From: Gnetum montanum
Lineage: Eukaryota > Streptophyta > Gnetopsida > Gnetales > Gnetaceae
Direction: 5' to 3'
NCBI GenBank assembly: GCA_015680685.1
Contig: MNCI01018059.1
Coordinates: 682,368-746,367, forward strand
Length of the DNA stretch: 64,000 bases
Part shown: in pieces, positions 34,031 through 44,479 of the stretch
Numbering within the stretch: the stretch's first letter is position 1
Layout: every line of letters starts with the position of its first letter
Notes under the pieces: model-generated
What the model saw: the letters and a program-made list of their open reading frames with translations, nothing else
Database searches by the model: none
What the model was told of the DNA's origin: nothing
Position numbers and translations under genes: made by a program

Positions 34031-34152
34031 TTATGTAGGTTTTCATGTGTACAGATTTGTTATGATGGTTTACTTGAGCATGATGCTTCTTCATCAGAGC
34101 TAGATGTTGAAACATCTTCTATGCGTATTTTTCCCTTGGTGTTATCTACCAT
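34026..34152 (-). pseudogene. Caulimovirid coat ORF, 5' end
   Basis: An ATG at 34152 follows closely after the movement protein stop at 34164, so the two ORFs are nearly adjacent, as is usual in compact viral genomes. The encoded start is Ser/Glu/Asp-rich and has one in-frame stop. It is cut at 34026 by the LTR retrotransposon and continues at 25010. Confidence 0.65.
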
Positions 34153-34163
34153 TTTTCCCCTTT

Positions 34164-35183
34164 TTATTTGATGATCTTCCTAGGATCCATATTAATACCT
34201 AGTTCTTTAAATATCTTTGCCATTCTCTGTATTTTCTCTTCTTGTTCTTCGTAAGAAGATTTCTTTTGAAACAGAGTTAATGGTTTGGCAGGTTTAGCAA
34301 GTTTTGGAGTTAATGGATTGTACGGTAGGAATTTTGGTGGTTGTAACTCTACATAGTACCTTCGGGATTTGGATGGTGATCTGAACAAGGATTTTTTTTA
34401 CTTTTTTATGCTCATAGTATTCTTCTAACAGGTATTCTAAGTTTGGGAAGAGCCTATGGATTGGGAGATCCTCTGTATTGATGTGCATCCCATATTCTAA
34501 ATTTATTGTTCCGACAGAGAGAGCTTATTGTCCAAAAGGTAGAAGGGTTTGTATACTGATAGAGCTAAACAACTTAAAACTTAATCTAGTACCTATCGTA
34601 CAATACACACTTCTATCTATAATATCAATTGGGATATATGTAATTAACATTAAACTATTGAATAAGTGTGGATCAGAAAGAGAAAGCGTAAAGTTTGGAA
34701 TAGTAATTATTAAAGCATCTGAAACTAATCTACCTTTAGCTTGTGTTATAATAGCTTCTTAAAAATATTTGAACCGTTTATCTATCAAGGCTATCTAGTA
34801 GGGTTTTTGGAGTCTGTAGTTAAAATGAGGATGAAGGTAGTATAGCCTTCTATCTAGCTGAAATGAGTCTGTAGTATAGCGATTTTAGCTAGATGAATAT
34901 ATTAGTAACCTTCTTTTTTCCACTTCTCTACTTCCCCTGGGTCAAAAAAAGTAAGAGCGACTCAGCGAAGGCCAGAACCAGCAATACCTAAATCACATTC
35001 GCTAAAATGCATAGACTGGAAAGATTCAAACGTGTGCAATGAAGATTTTGGATAGAAAACTTTTTGGCAAGGTAGTGGTGGCAACATACTAGCATTCGAT
35101 GAGGAGCAATAGTTAGATAAACATTGAATATATGAGAAAGTAGAATGGGAACCTGGAGTTGGTCTTCTAGATGAACTCGCCAT
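34164..35183 (-). pseudogene. Caulimovirid movement protein
   Basis: The ATG at 35183 opens a Ser-rich N-terminus. Stops and at least two frame changes follow. The block YIHLAKIAI near 34900 matches the conserved caulimovirid movement-protein core (family members read Y-[VI]-H-[IL]-G-x-I). Later blocks near 34740-34640 and the Lys-rich C-terminus (34388-34164) complete a protein of about 340 codons, typical for the family. It would make tubules that carry virus through plasmodesmata. The reading frame is broken. Confidence 0.65.
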
Positions 35184-35334
35184 GAGATGTGCCTACTCTG
35201 CACTCTGCTTTGGGCTTCCATGACTTACTCACCTATTCATCAGCCATTACCGTGTGTCTTACAGCACTCCAAAATGATCTTACGAGCAACCCTCACATCC
35301 ACCCCTAGCATTGAAGAATAAAGAACCATAATAA

Positions 35335-35347
35335 GGCTCTGATACCA
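35335..35347 (-). promoter_or_regulatory. Caulimovirid tRNA-Met primer binding site
   Basis: TGGTATCAGAGCC on the minus strand matches the canonical caulimovirid site complementary to the 3' end of initiator tRNA-Met, conventionally position 1 of the circular genome. It lies about 160 bp upstream of the movement-protein ATG and about 360 bp downstream of the TATA box. Confidence 0.93.
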
Positions 35348-35701
35348 CCTCTCAGAATTCACAGCACTCAAACCGAAATAATAAAAATGCTCATTTGAAT
35401 GCACATGTAATAACACAGGGATACATAAACACACACCATTATTATTGCACAAAACAGGATTACAAAACTGAAAGGAATGCTTGTTCTTGAGCAAGGCGTA
35501 TCAAAGAATGATCTCTCTTTCAATAGAGGAGAGAATGCTTAGTTTCTAAGCAGAGAGCATCAAGAAACTAATATCTTCTACTTATAGACTCATACTCAAA
35601 CTCATACTTGCAGAAACTTACAGACTCAGACTTGCAGACTACTACTTGCCTATGGCTTATGCTTACTACTTCGCTTATTCCTCTACTTTACCACATATGG
35701 C

Positions 35702-35709
35702 TATTTATA
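35702..35709 (-). promoter_or_regulatory. TATA box of the caulimovirid pregenomic promoter
   Basis: TATAAATA on the minus strand (context GGATATAAATAGCCAT) lies upstream of the primer site, in the intergenic region between the last viral ORF and the leader. The position suits a 35S-type promoter. Confidence 0.7.
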
Positions 35710-35759
35710 TCCTTACAAAAGTATTATGAACTGCTTTAAATAGTGGAAGCCAGTTGGAA

Positions 35760-36670
35760 GGATCTACTTTCTAAGATTCAAATTAGCATTATGAAGATTG
35801 TGGCAGACACCTTTTTCAGCGTGATGGAGGACTGTTGGAACCAAAGTTGACATCCTCTCCTTCCGAGTTGACTGCTTGATTATGAAACTCATCTGAACTA
35901 TAATCATGATGTCCCATAGAATCTGAGGACATGCGACTTGTACTGGAATTGGATCCTTTTGAGTGGAGTCCAACTAGATAAATTTTGGACTCTCTTCCCC
36001 TTGTAGCACGATATTTGTCGATATGACAATCTTGATAATACAATTCCAGCATGTAAGGCACTTTCATGTTGACATGACAATGGTGCTAGATGTCGTAAGC
36101 ATTTTCCGTATACACATCTTGGTAGAATTCTTGGCCCCATGTATTTTTCTAGTCAGTTCGTTTAGTGATGCATGTGACCAAAAAATAAATAGGACTAGAG
36201 GCCATATGTATGAAATGCTAGGCCACAGTGATCGCACTACCATAGTAGGAGAAATCACCATGATGTTCAATCAGGCGTGCTTTAAGATATCCTAGATAGT
36301 TTGGAGGAAGATGAACTGGAGCATGACCAAAATGTGCCCACCAAGACCAAAACATTGCAGAATCAATGGATGGCATGGACTATGGGTTAAATTCAATATG
36401 GTATGTATGGAAATCACTAGGTTGGTAATAAGGCCAATTAAGATAATCGTTATTGTACCATCTTTCAAAATCAAGGCTACTGATTTTAACATCAGTAGCT
36501 AAGTGGATATAGGAAGAAGGGATAGTTGTTCTAGTGGTTCAGATAGAAGGAGCAGAAGAGGCATTAAAAACTCTTTGTGTAACGGATGAGCCAGATTGCT
36601 ATGCTTTAGTCAAGGAGCAGAATTCTTCCCAGCTATTTTGATGTTGAGAAGTTTTAGCAAAGTACTGTAG
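35760..36670 (-). pseudogene. Caulimovirid region downstream of RNase H (Trp-rich, unassigned)
   Basis: One frame shows a Trp/Tyr-rich segment (near 36460-36300: RWYNND, NWPYYQPS, FWSWWAHFGHAP). A basic segment and a Ser/Asp-rich C-terminus ending at 35816 (open from 36067) follow. Stops interrupt it. A comparable W-W...FGP segment after RNase H is known in some petu-like and endogenous caulimovirids. I cannot name its function. It precedes the TATA box. Confidence 0.5.
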
Positions 36671-36789
36671 AAAACTAAGAAACCTTTCATGGGTAGTACA
36701 TGGATGTAAATGTCTAGAAAAACAAAGAGTCCATCCTTCGCCTCTTAACAACTCTATACAAAAATTCAAACATTAGTAGGACTAGGGAA

Positions 36790-37480
36790 CTAGAATTCCC
36801 TAGTAAGAAAATTAGCTAAATAATTTTTATTACTCTCTAAATATTCACTATCAAATTCAAAGTTATCTAAAAACAAACTCCATTGAATAAGCCTTATATG
36901 AGCCACCTTAGAAAGATTTTTAGACTGTAGGTACTTGTCAAAATGCTTCAAATCGCTTTTTACAATAAATCGTTGTGGTTGCAAAAATAACCGAAATTTC
37001 TCAATACCTTTAACGATTGCAAGAAGCTCTTTGTGAAAGCTATGATACTTTTGGTGGGCTTCATTAAACTTACCTGAAGCATACTTACAAATCCTGATGG
37101 TATGGTTTTGTTCTTATTTTAGTGTGGCTCCCCAAAACATTTCAAGGGCTTCTATCTCAAGAATAAATTTTCCTTCTAGAAGAAATAATGATGGCAAATG
37201 TTGACAAACCTATTTGATCCTTTTAACAGCCTCAGTGCAACAATCAGTCCATGGTGGAGAATGTTTCTGTAGTAGCTGATTAAGAACATCTCTTTCTTGA
37301 GCTATGTCTTTGAAGAAACCAAAGACATAATTAATACAACCTAAAAAGCATTGAATTTGTAATTTATTTTCCAATACATTTGGAAACTTAATTATACTCT
37401 TAATAATATGAGGTTGTAATTGAATAATTCTTGCAGAAATTTCTAAACCTAAAAACTCTATATTAGGTTGTCCTATTTTC
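36790..37480 (-). pseudogene. Caulimovirid RNase H region
   Basis: After the RT connection (open 37482-37210: NIEFLGLEISARII, CFLGCINYVFGFF), the sequence shows an RNase H part. It ends with LFLDNFEFDSEYLE and KNYLANFLTREF (36850-36790), which matches the family C-terminal block (…N.ADFLSRE). Stops and frame changes are present. Confidence 0.75.
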
Positions 37481-38261
37481 ATTTTTGGGGTGAAAGGACG
37501 AGACCGTTTTTATCTACTAAGTTAGCAAATATTTTTAGATGTTCTATATGTTCTTTAATAGATTTGCTAAGAATTAATATATCATCTATATATGCTAAAA
37601 TAAATGGATATGAATGGAAGATAGAATCCATAATTTTCTAGAAAATTGATGAAGCTGTTTTTATACCAAAAGGTAAAATGTTCCATTCATAGAGTCGTCC
37701 TGGGACTATGAATGCGGTTTTCCAACGATCTAATTCATGGACTTGAATCTACTAGAAACCTAATTTCAAATCAAATTTGGAATAGATATTAGTGTGTGGA
37801 AATCATTGAAACAAATCATGTTTATTGGGTATCGTATGTTGGACAAATTTAATTATGTTGTTCAAGGGTTTATATTTAACTACTAAATGCTTTTTACCCC
37901 TGATTAATTCAGCACGTTTGTTTACAAAGAAAGCAGCACAGGAAAACATGCTAGTGCTTGGTCTGATTAATTGTCTTTGTAAATGTTCTTGAATTTTTGT
38001 CTTGCATTCTTTCCTAAGACTTAGAGACATCCCTATGTGTTGGGCTGTAGCTTTTACTTTTACCCTGTCTTGTAAATCAATTTGACATCAGTGTTCCTTT
38101 TTATGTTGGAATACTGTGGGATCATCATTAGCAAATTGGAGCAAATGTTTTTTAATATCTTCAAAACTTGGTTGATGGACTTCTATTTGATTAACAATCC
38201 AAGTTTCTTTTTGGAATTCTTTTTTTGGGATTTTTTGGTGTTTAAATTGTTGTCTAGAATT
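37481..38261 (-). pseudogene. Caulimovirid reverse transcriptase
   Basis: RT blocks occur in family order: FFVNKRAELIRGKKHLVVKYKPLN (from about 37940), a degraded FDLK block, LPFGIKTASSIF, and the active site AYIDDILILSKS, with YIDD at 37581-37592. The R-G-K-(K/R)-x-(L/M)-V-(V/I)-x-Y-K-x-(L/M)-N signature separates caulimovirid RTs from Ty3/gypsy ones. The frame is kept across most of the domain, with several stops. It follows the protease end repeated at 38262-38357. Confidence 0.88.
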
Positions 38262-38357
38262 TATCCTAGGAAAACTATAGTTACCTAAATGGATGAATTA
38301 TTTTGTAATTGCTATATCATAATTCTGTAAATTATCAGATCCTATTAAACAATCATA
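38262..38357 (-). repeat. Terminal direct repeat of the caulimovirid, right copy
   Basis: The 96-bp match to 22490-22585 has two substitutions. Viral sequence ends at 38357, and gene copy B resumes at 38358. Confidence 0.9.
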
Positions 38358-41350
38358 GAACCTTCTTGGCATCATGTATTTTCTACAAGGGAAAACATGG
38401 TTATTGTAATGTTTTTATGGTTTCAGCTTGATTACCTTACCTAACTTCATTAATTTAACTTCTTGTAGGTATAAGGTTAATGATGAGGGCTTGATCATTA
38501 ATGATCAAATCTTGGTAGTGGTTCAAAATGCTTTGGATAAATTCACCAAGAGTCCCCAAGTCAGAGTTTTTTTGTATCAACAGTTAAGAGGGAACTTTGA
38601 TGAATATGCCACTAGGTTCAACATGGTATACAAGAAGTGCAAAGATGATAAGATGATGCATATTTGGTGGGTAGATGTCAATAGCATGGATCATACCCTT
38701 GTAGCTAGAACCTCTACATTGCCAAAGAAAGGTAAACATAGCTTCTAGTATTTCATGGTGTAAAGTGTTTTATTGCTTTTCTTGGTTGTTGAAATTGCTC
38801 ATATGGATGCTAAAATTTTGTTATTACTTTGTAGTACCTTCCACCTTAGTTGATGTCACTATACCACTTACATGTTCACATCATGAGGAAACCCTCATCC
38901 TAAATTTTGGTGATGTGGCATCAGTGCAAGAGTGGCTAAAGGGGCAAGTACCTAGATAAATTCAAGCAAACATCTAATGTGTAGGTTTGCTTGATGTATT
39001 TATGGCATCTATTCCTTCTATTCCTGTTGTGGAGATTTTGCATGTTATTGACTCCTTTGATGAGGTGTTTGGTCACTTTACCACCATCATCCAAGGTGTT
39101 AAGGTGAACATTGATGTAGGTTTTGGTCTCTTTCGTGACTTGTTTAGGGTTCCTATTGATTGGGGTAAGGTTCCCATCAGGATAGTAAGGGAATCAAGCC
39201 ATCATGAGGAAGTTCTAGAGTGGCTTGGTGCCAACATGCGCCACTCTAGAATTTTAATGGATAACTCCATGAACCCTAATGCAAAGGAATCATATCCTTT
39301 GTTTAGGTATCATGCATTCCCCAAAGTGTTATCACAAAAGAAGGCAATTGTCCTAGCATACAGATGGACCTTTAATAAGGTCTTAATGGAGGGCATCAAA
39401 TTTTATTGGGCTACTACTTTGGCTATAGGGCTTCAAGAGAAGATTCTTAAACTAAGTGTTAACACCTCTATGATAATCCATATGAACTTTTGCATTTTTT
39501 GTAGGCTATCTAAAGAGGTTTGCAGAGTTTTTGGTGGTGTATAAGAATGGACAATGGGTTTCCCAAGATCCAACTTTCTAGGTCTTGGATAAAACACATT
39601 TATCCAATAGTGTAGGCCCAAAACCCACCAAAGGAGGTGGATGAGACATTATCCATCACCACTAAGAATCTTGATGTTAGGTAGTATGATTATCTTGATA
39701 GTACTGATGATGATGAGTAGCTCTCATTTCCTACCAGTGTCTAGGATGCTAGATGACAGTGCATGGAGGCTGAAGAGGTAACTAGAGAGAAACTCAAGAT
39801 GCCTATGGAGGAGGCACCCCCAACATTAGATCAACCTACCCTAGAGAAGTTTAAGTTTAAACCTAAGCCATTATAGAAGACAACTGTAAATATGCTTTGT
39901 TTAAATTTGGCTATTTTCATGTTTTAATATTTTAGGGCTATTTTATGGTTTTATGTGTTAATAAATTTTCTATGTGCTATGGTTGTAGACAAGCATCAGG
40001 TTATAGTAGCCCAAGCTACTGCAAAGGCAAAAAAAGGCATGCAGAGGAGGCACTCCTAAAGAAACCCATGGTTGAAGGACTTGCCGATGTAAGTATGGAT
40101 GATTTAGATGCCTTGTTTAGTGAGGTGGAACTAGGTATGTCTCCCATCATCATCCTAGAGGAGGAGGAGGAGGAGCCAGATATGCTTATGTCTCACTATA
40201 TTTTTCATATCTTATTGATTACATTTGGTTGTCATCCTAACCTTTTAATGATTATTATGCTTATAGTAGTTCTTGAGCCACCAATGCAAGCTCCCATCCT
40301 TGAGTTTTCTGTGAAACTATGGGTAGAGACTCTAGAAAAAGTGGAGTTCCTATGTGGGATGGATAAGGACATCATTGATCGATTACATCATGTTGCTCTT
40401 GAGATAGGTAAGGATTTTGTTTTATGTGCTTTAGCCATAGGCTTTGTTTGCATTATGGCCATTTTAGGTTGTGTCTTATGGTTGCATTTTATGCTTTATG
40501 TAGTACCATCTATGGAGTGGGACTCTAGTAAGGACATGAAGGTAGACTACTTGCTTAGACTTCCTTCTAACATTTCTAGTATACCCATGAAGCTTTACAA
40601 CACTACCACTGATTTAACAATGTCATGTGCAAAAGCTTCATAGGAGTTACACAAGTCCAATGAATCCCTATGGGAGGAAGTTGTGGCCTTAAGGAAAAAG
40701 GTTCAAAGGTAGGAAGATACGATTAGGAAACTTTGAGACTATAAAGCTTTTGTGGAAGCCCAAGTGGCTAAATTAGGGGAGTTATGGACCAAGGAGATCA
40801 CTTAGGCCCACTATTGGCATGATTTTTAGGACAAAGTAGTGATCCTACAAAATATGGCAGAGGAACATATGCAGATAGACCTCATCTCCCAAAAGGTTGA
40901 GGACTAGAAGGATCACTATGCTTTGGTCCTTGAGTGGGGCAAGACACAAAAGGCCCACAAGCATTAGTATAAGGTAGATCATGGGACTTACATAAAATGG
41001 CTTAAGGATGAGTCGATTGAATGACATAAGAGAGAGTTGTTTATTTAGGTGATCCAAGCAAAGAGTGCTTATCAACTCTTTGAAAGCACTCTCAAGGTGG
41101 AGCAATCCCCTGATTTTTAGATCATTATCATTGAAGGTGAGATTTCCCCATCTACCCTCAAAAGTGATGGATTTAGACTCTCTACAAGTTTGATCTATTT
41201 TATGTTTTAGTTTTTGTTTTGAGTCATGAACTTGGCTATGGTTTACTAACGGGCTATATGTTGTTGCATTTTACACCTTAGGAAACATTAGAGGCCTCAG
41301 TAGTGAGGGTGTGAATGACCCGCCACTTCCTCCTCTAGATGCTACATAGT
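38358..41350 (+). pseudogene. Gene copy B, main part: multi-exon gene of unknown function
   Basis: Exon-like blocks with GT/AG junctions follow. An acceptor TTCTTGTAG is at about 38469. The first exon runs to the donor AAAG/GTAAAC at 38731, the acceptor ACTTTGTAG is at 38834, and the next block is open in one frame to 39544 (apart from two stops) with PSIPVVEILHVIDSFDE, LFRDLFRVPIDWGKVPI and YHAFPKVLSQKKA. Another acceptor (TTTTTTGTAG) is at about 39505, with KRFAEFLVVYKNGQW after it. Further exons hold LADVSMDDLDALFSEVELGMSP plus an acidic Glu run (40080-40175), then FLCGMDKDIIDRLHHVALEIG (about 40350) before a donor. The C-terminal part (40630-41110) is charged and perhaps coiled-coil. All match copy A in order. 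The family is unknown. Confidence 0.65.
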
Positions 41351-41689
41351 AGCCTACTTCAATTTAGCTTGTTGGTTATTTTTTTTTATGTTGATGGCTA
41401 TCATTAGCCAAAACTATGTTATAGATGCTTATTATTTGGCATCATTGCTGCACATTGTGGTTATGGCTATATGTCATGGACATTTTAATTTTAAATTTGA
41501 GAATTTGGTTTTATTTTTTGGCTATATGCATATATATGTTGTAATGAATATTATAAATGTTGTAAATCCTAAAAATGGCTATGTTGATAATTTTGGTTAT
41601 AAAATTAAATAGCTAATTGATGTGATAATAGGCTAAGTAAAAAGTAATAAAAGAGATGCTTACTAGTTTTGGTTATTACAAGCACAGGT
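41351..41689. other. A/T-rich spacer after gene copy B
   Basis: It contains repeated GGCTATATGC-like words and a short ORF (41388-41612) without recognisable content. It corresponds to 2246-2459 beside copy A. Confidence 0.35.
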
Positions 41690-41810
41690 TTTATAGTTTC
41701 ACTAGTTTAAATCCATGGTAGGCCATATCGCTAGCTTAAAGTCTTAGAAAATTATAGTGCTAGTCTAATGTCTTAGTAGACGATAATGCTAGTTTAAGGT
41801 CATAGAGAAC
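41690..41810 (-). repeat. TTAAACTA word array, copy 4 (reversed)
   Basis: The plus strand reads GCTAGTTTAAGGTCATAG, the complement of the word in the other arrays, with four units. Its orientation is convergent with gene copy B, exactly as copy 1 is with gene copy A. The plus-strand element starts right after it. Confidence 0.75.
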
Positions 41811-43591
41811 TGAAACACCACAAAAATTTTGGCTAACACTTGTAGATAGAAATTGAGCTAAGTCATGTTGGTCCCCAGCATGACCAAGCTTGAAAGCCTC
41901 AAAAATAGCATCAAACGGAGCATAATTGAACAAGAAAGAGTTCCTTAGGACCCACAGGTGACTACATCAGCATCGGGTATTAGGAATTTCATGTTTTGGG
42001 TTCAAAATACTTGGATTTTACCAAGTATACTCTATTCACACTAGGCTATACGCTGGCCAGCATACATCCCAACGTATGGAAAATTTTGGGCCCTAAAAAT
42101 GAGTCAAAACATTCTAGAATTGAGTGTCTGGACCCTCCATGACCTTCCCCAAGGTCCCTAGTGGCTCCTGGCCTCCTGAAAATTCAATTTTGGGTCCTAA
42201 ATAATGCAATTTCATGTGTATACGCTAGGAACACCTTGGTGTACGCTGGCCAGCGTACAACCCAGCGTATGGCAACTTTTGGGCATCGAAAATGAGTCTA
42301 AACATGCTAGAATTGAGCGTTTGGACCCACCATGACCTTCCCCAAGGTCCCTAGTAGCTCTCAGCCTTCTGAAAATCAAATTTTGGGCCCCAAATGATGC
42401 ATTTTTATGTGTGTACGCTGGGTACATCTTGCTGGACGCTGGCCAGCGTATAGCCCAGCGTACACCATCAAAAACGGCCAAAAACAGGCACCAAAGAGCA
42501 AGATTTTCACTTGAAATTGACTTCTGGAGGTAGGGAAACTATTGGGAATCATCATAGGCACCTGAAAATCAAGCTTTTACCTTCAAATGATGCATTTTCA
42601 AGAGTGTATGCTAGGTACATCTTGCTGTACGCTGGCCAGCGTATAGCCCAGCATACACCACTAAAACAAGCCCGAAACTACATCAAAATGGAGTCAAAAT
42701 CGGCATTCAGACACCCTGGTGGATCAACAGCACTTAGGCACTAAGGGACCAGCACCAACATACATAGTTAGACATCCAACATGGCAATTCATGAGGTGTA
42801 TGCTAAGGTGTACGCTGAGGTTGATGCTAAGCCTATACGCTAAGGTTGATGCTGAGCCTGTACGCTGAGGTTGATGCCCAATCTCATACACTGCATGCTG
42901 CACAGTTGTAACATATCCTGCACTCGGTCAACGCACCACCAGTCTCCCGATCCAAATTTTTCTCACGTCACAGCCACTCATCTCCTTCCAGATCTGAATC
43001 TAACGTCCAAGATCTTATAAAAATTTCAATTTTTCACCTGATCAAGGTTGGAAATTTTTACAAACGAAGACAAAAAACTGGAATCTAGGACACTTAGCAA
43101 ATCTAGGCATCAACCTCTGTACACTGGGCATCAAACTTGGACACTGCATTTCCCTGCAACCAAAAACCTGCATCATCCAGCATCCATCATTACCCAGTAG
43201 GGCTAAACGTCTGCCTTGTGATCAATCCACAACTGCGTTCTGACTGGTGCACACTGTAATCATTTTTCAATACAAAACAGTTTACATTTTGCCCATATTT
43301 ATTGTAGTTTTCTTTGTTTTTCCAGTTTATGTTACATTCCTATTTACGTTATTGTGCCTGTTTACGTTACAGTTTACGTTTAATGTGCATCGTTTACGTA
43401 TAACCCAATGCATTGCAAAGTGCATACGTTGGGGAAGTTCTTGTTTGATCCATGCATGGACCATTCAAGGCACTCTGCCTTCATCCATTCCAGCTTGCCC
43501 TCAAGCAAAGGTAGGGTCTTCTGTATTTCTTTCGAGGATCTCCCAGTGTTTGTTTCATTCCATCCTTGCACTGACGATTTTGGACGATATA
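41811..43591 (+). repeat. 5' LTR of the plus-strand gag-protease element
   Basis: It starts TGAAACACCACAAAAATTTTGG. Repeats of about 194 bp carry the perfect 18-bp palindrome GTACGCTGGCCAGCGTAC at 42241-42258, with near-copies at about 42434 and 42629. A unit of about 25 bp with TACGCTGAGGTTGATGC lies at 42795-42890. A TATA box is at 43016. It ends just before the spacer and PBS. Confidence 0.9.
43016..43023 (+). promoter_or_regulatory. TATA box of the plus-strand element
   Basis: TATAAAAA follows CCAAGATCT. The homologous place in both minus-strand LTRs reads CATAAAAA. Confidence 0.6.
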
Positions 43592-43596
43592 GAAAA

Positions 43597-43613
43597 TGGC
43601 GCTAGAAGGAGGG
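43597..43613 (+). promoter_or_regulatory. Primer binding site of the plus-strand element
   Basis: TGGCGCTAGAAGGAGGG lies 5 bases past the LTR end. It is shared with the minus-strand element (32243-32259) with one CpG-type difference. The tRNA was not identified. Confidence 0.82.
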
Positions 43614-43626
43614 TTGTTTTTCTGCT

Positions 43627-43972
43627 AGATCTACGTCTTGCCATCCCAGATCTATGCATCGTTACTACAAATCTGCACCCTTTTCTTCTAGATCTACATT
43701 AAGTACAGCGTTTTTCTACTAGATCTACGTCTTGCCATCCTAGATTTGCACACCGTTACTGTAAAACTACACCCTGTTCTTCTAGATCTACGCTCGATTA
43801 TTGCAGATCTGCACACTGTAACTGTAGATCCAGCCTCCGTGACTGCAGATCTACACCATGTCACTCCATATCTACACCCGATGATTGCAGATCTATGCTC
43901 AGACATTGCAGATCTGTGTCCTACTCCTTTAGATCTACACCCTGCAATTGCAGATCTACACCATAGCCAGCG
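43627..43972 (+). repeat. 21-bp array (AGATCTAC word) in the 5' leader
   Basis: AGATCT or near-forms start at 43627, 43648, 43669 and 43690. After a 31-bp step they continue at 43721, 43742, 43763, 43784, 43805, 43826, 43847, 43868, 43889, 43910, 43931 and 43952. That is 16 units in exact 21-bp phase apart from the one step. The array begins 13 bp after the PBS. Confidence 0.93.
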
Positions 43973-44040
43973 CCTATACGCTGCCCAATAGTCTACATGT
44001 TGCAACCTCTGTCTGCACGCTGTAACCCCAGTGTATATGC

Positions 44041-44345
44041 TGCCACCTATACGTTGTTCCAACACTTAGCCAAATTTTCTCCTGGTTACACTGTATACGT
44101 TGTTCCAACACTTAGCCAAATTTTCGCCTGTTTATGCTGTATATGCTATTCCAACACTTAGCCAAATTTTCACCTCTTTACACTGTATATGTTGTTTGAA
44201 CACTTAGAAAAATTTTCTCTTATTTACGCTGTATACATTGACAACACTTAGAAAATTTTTAGTGTTCATCACACGTTGGACACTTAGACAAATTTTCAGT
44301 GTTCACACGCTAGACACTTAGACAAATTTTTAGTGTTCACATGTT
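44041..44345 (+). repeat. Second leader array with AACACTTAG/AAATTTTC words
   Basis: About four units of about 46 bp (AACACTTAG near 44060, 44107, 44152, 44199 and 44243) have TTTAYGCTGTATAYGTTGTTCC between them. Shorter units of about 35 bp follow to 44345. It lies between the 21-bp array and the gag ATG. Confidence 0.8.
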
Positions 44346-44479
44346 GGATAGTTAGTCATGCTGCAGTTAGTCACATTGCACATGCTGCAATTCAACCACA
44401 TTGCACATGTTGCACACTTAGCCCAAAAAGCACTAGGCACTTGTTAGCTAGCCCATACACTGCCCCATCACACATCACC

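Larger units (their letters stand above)
22490..38357 (-). mobile_element. Endogenous caulimovirid (pararetrovirus), one circularly permuted genome length
   Basis: Reading down the minus strand, the order is protease 3' end, RT, RNase H, a Trp-rich downstream region, TATA box, tRNA-Met primer site, movement protein, coat protein (split by the LTR retrotransposon 25011-34025), zinc knuckle, and protease back to the same point. The two ends share a 96-bp direct repeat (22490-22585 and 38262-38357, two differences) inside the protease gene. Without the inserted element, its TSD and the repeat, the length is about 6.75 kb, a plausible caulimovirid genome. The ORFs carry stops and frameshifts, so this is a dead copy. 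It interrupts gene copy B and shows no target duplication. Confidence 0.85.

Noticed and set aside
43247-43702. 151-codon ORF crossing the LTR/PBS boundary
   Set aside because: It spans U5, PBS and the start of the leader array, and is not conserved in the sister element.
43720-44065. ORFs on both strands across the 21-bp leader array
   Set aside because: 21 bp is a multiple of three, so an array without stops is open by construction. It lies before the gag ATG.
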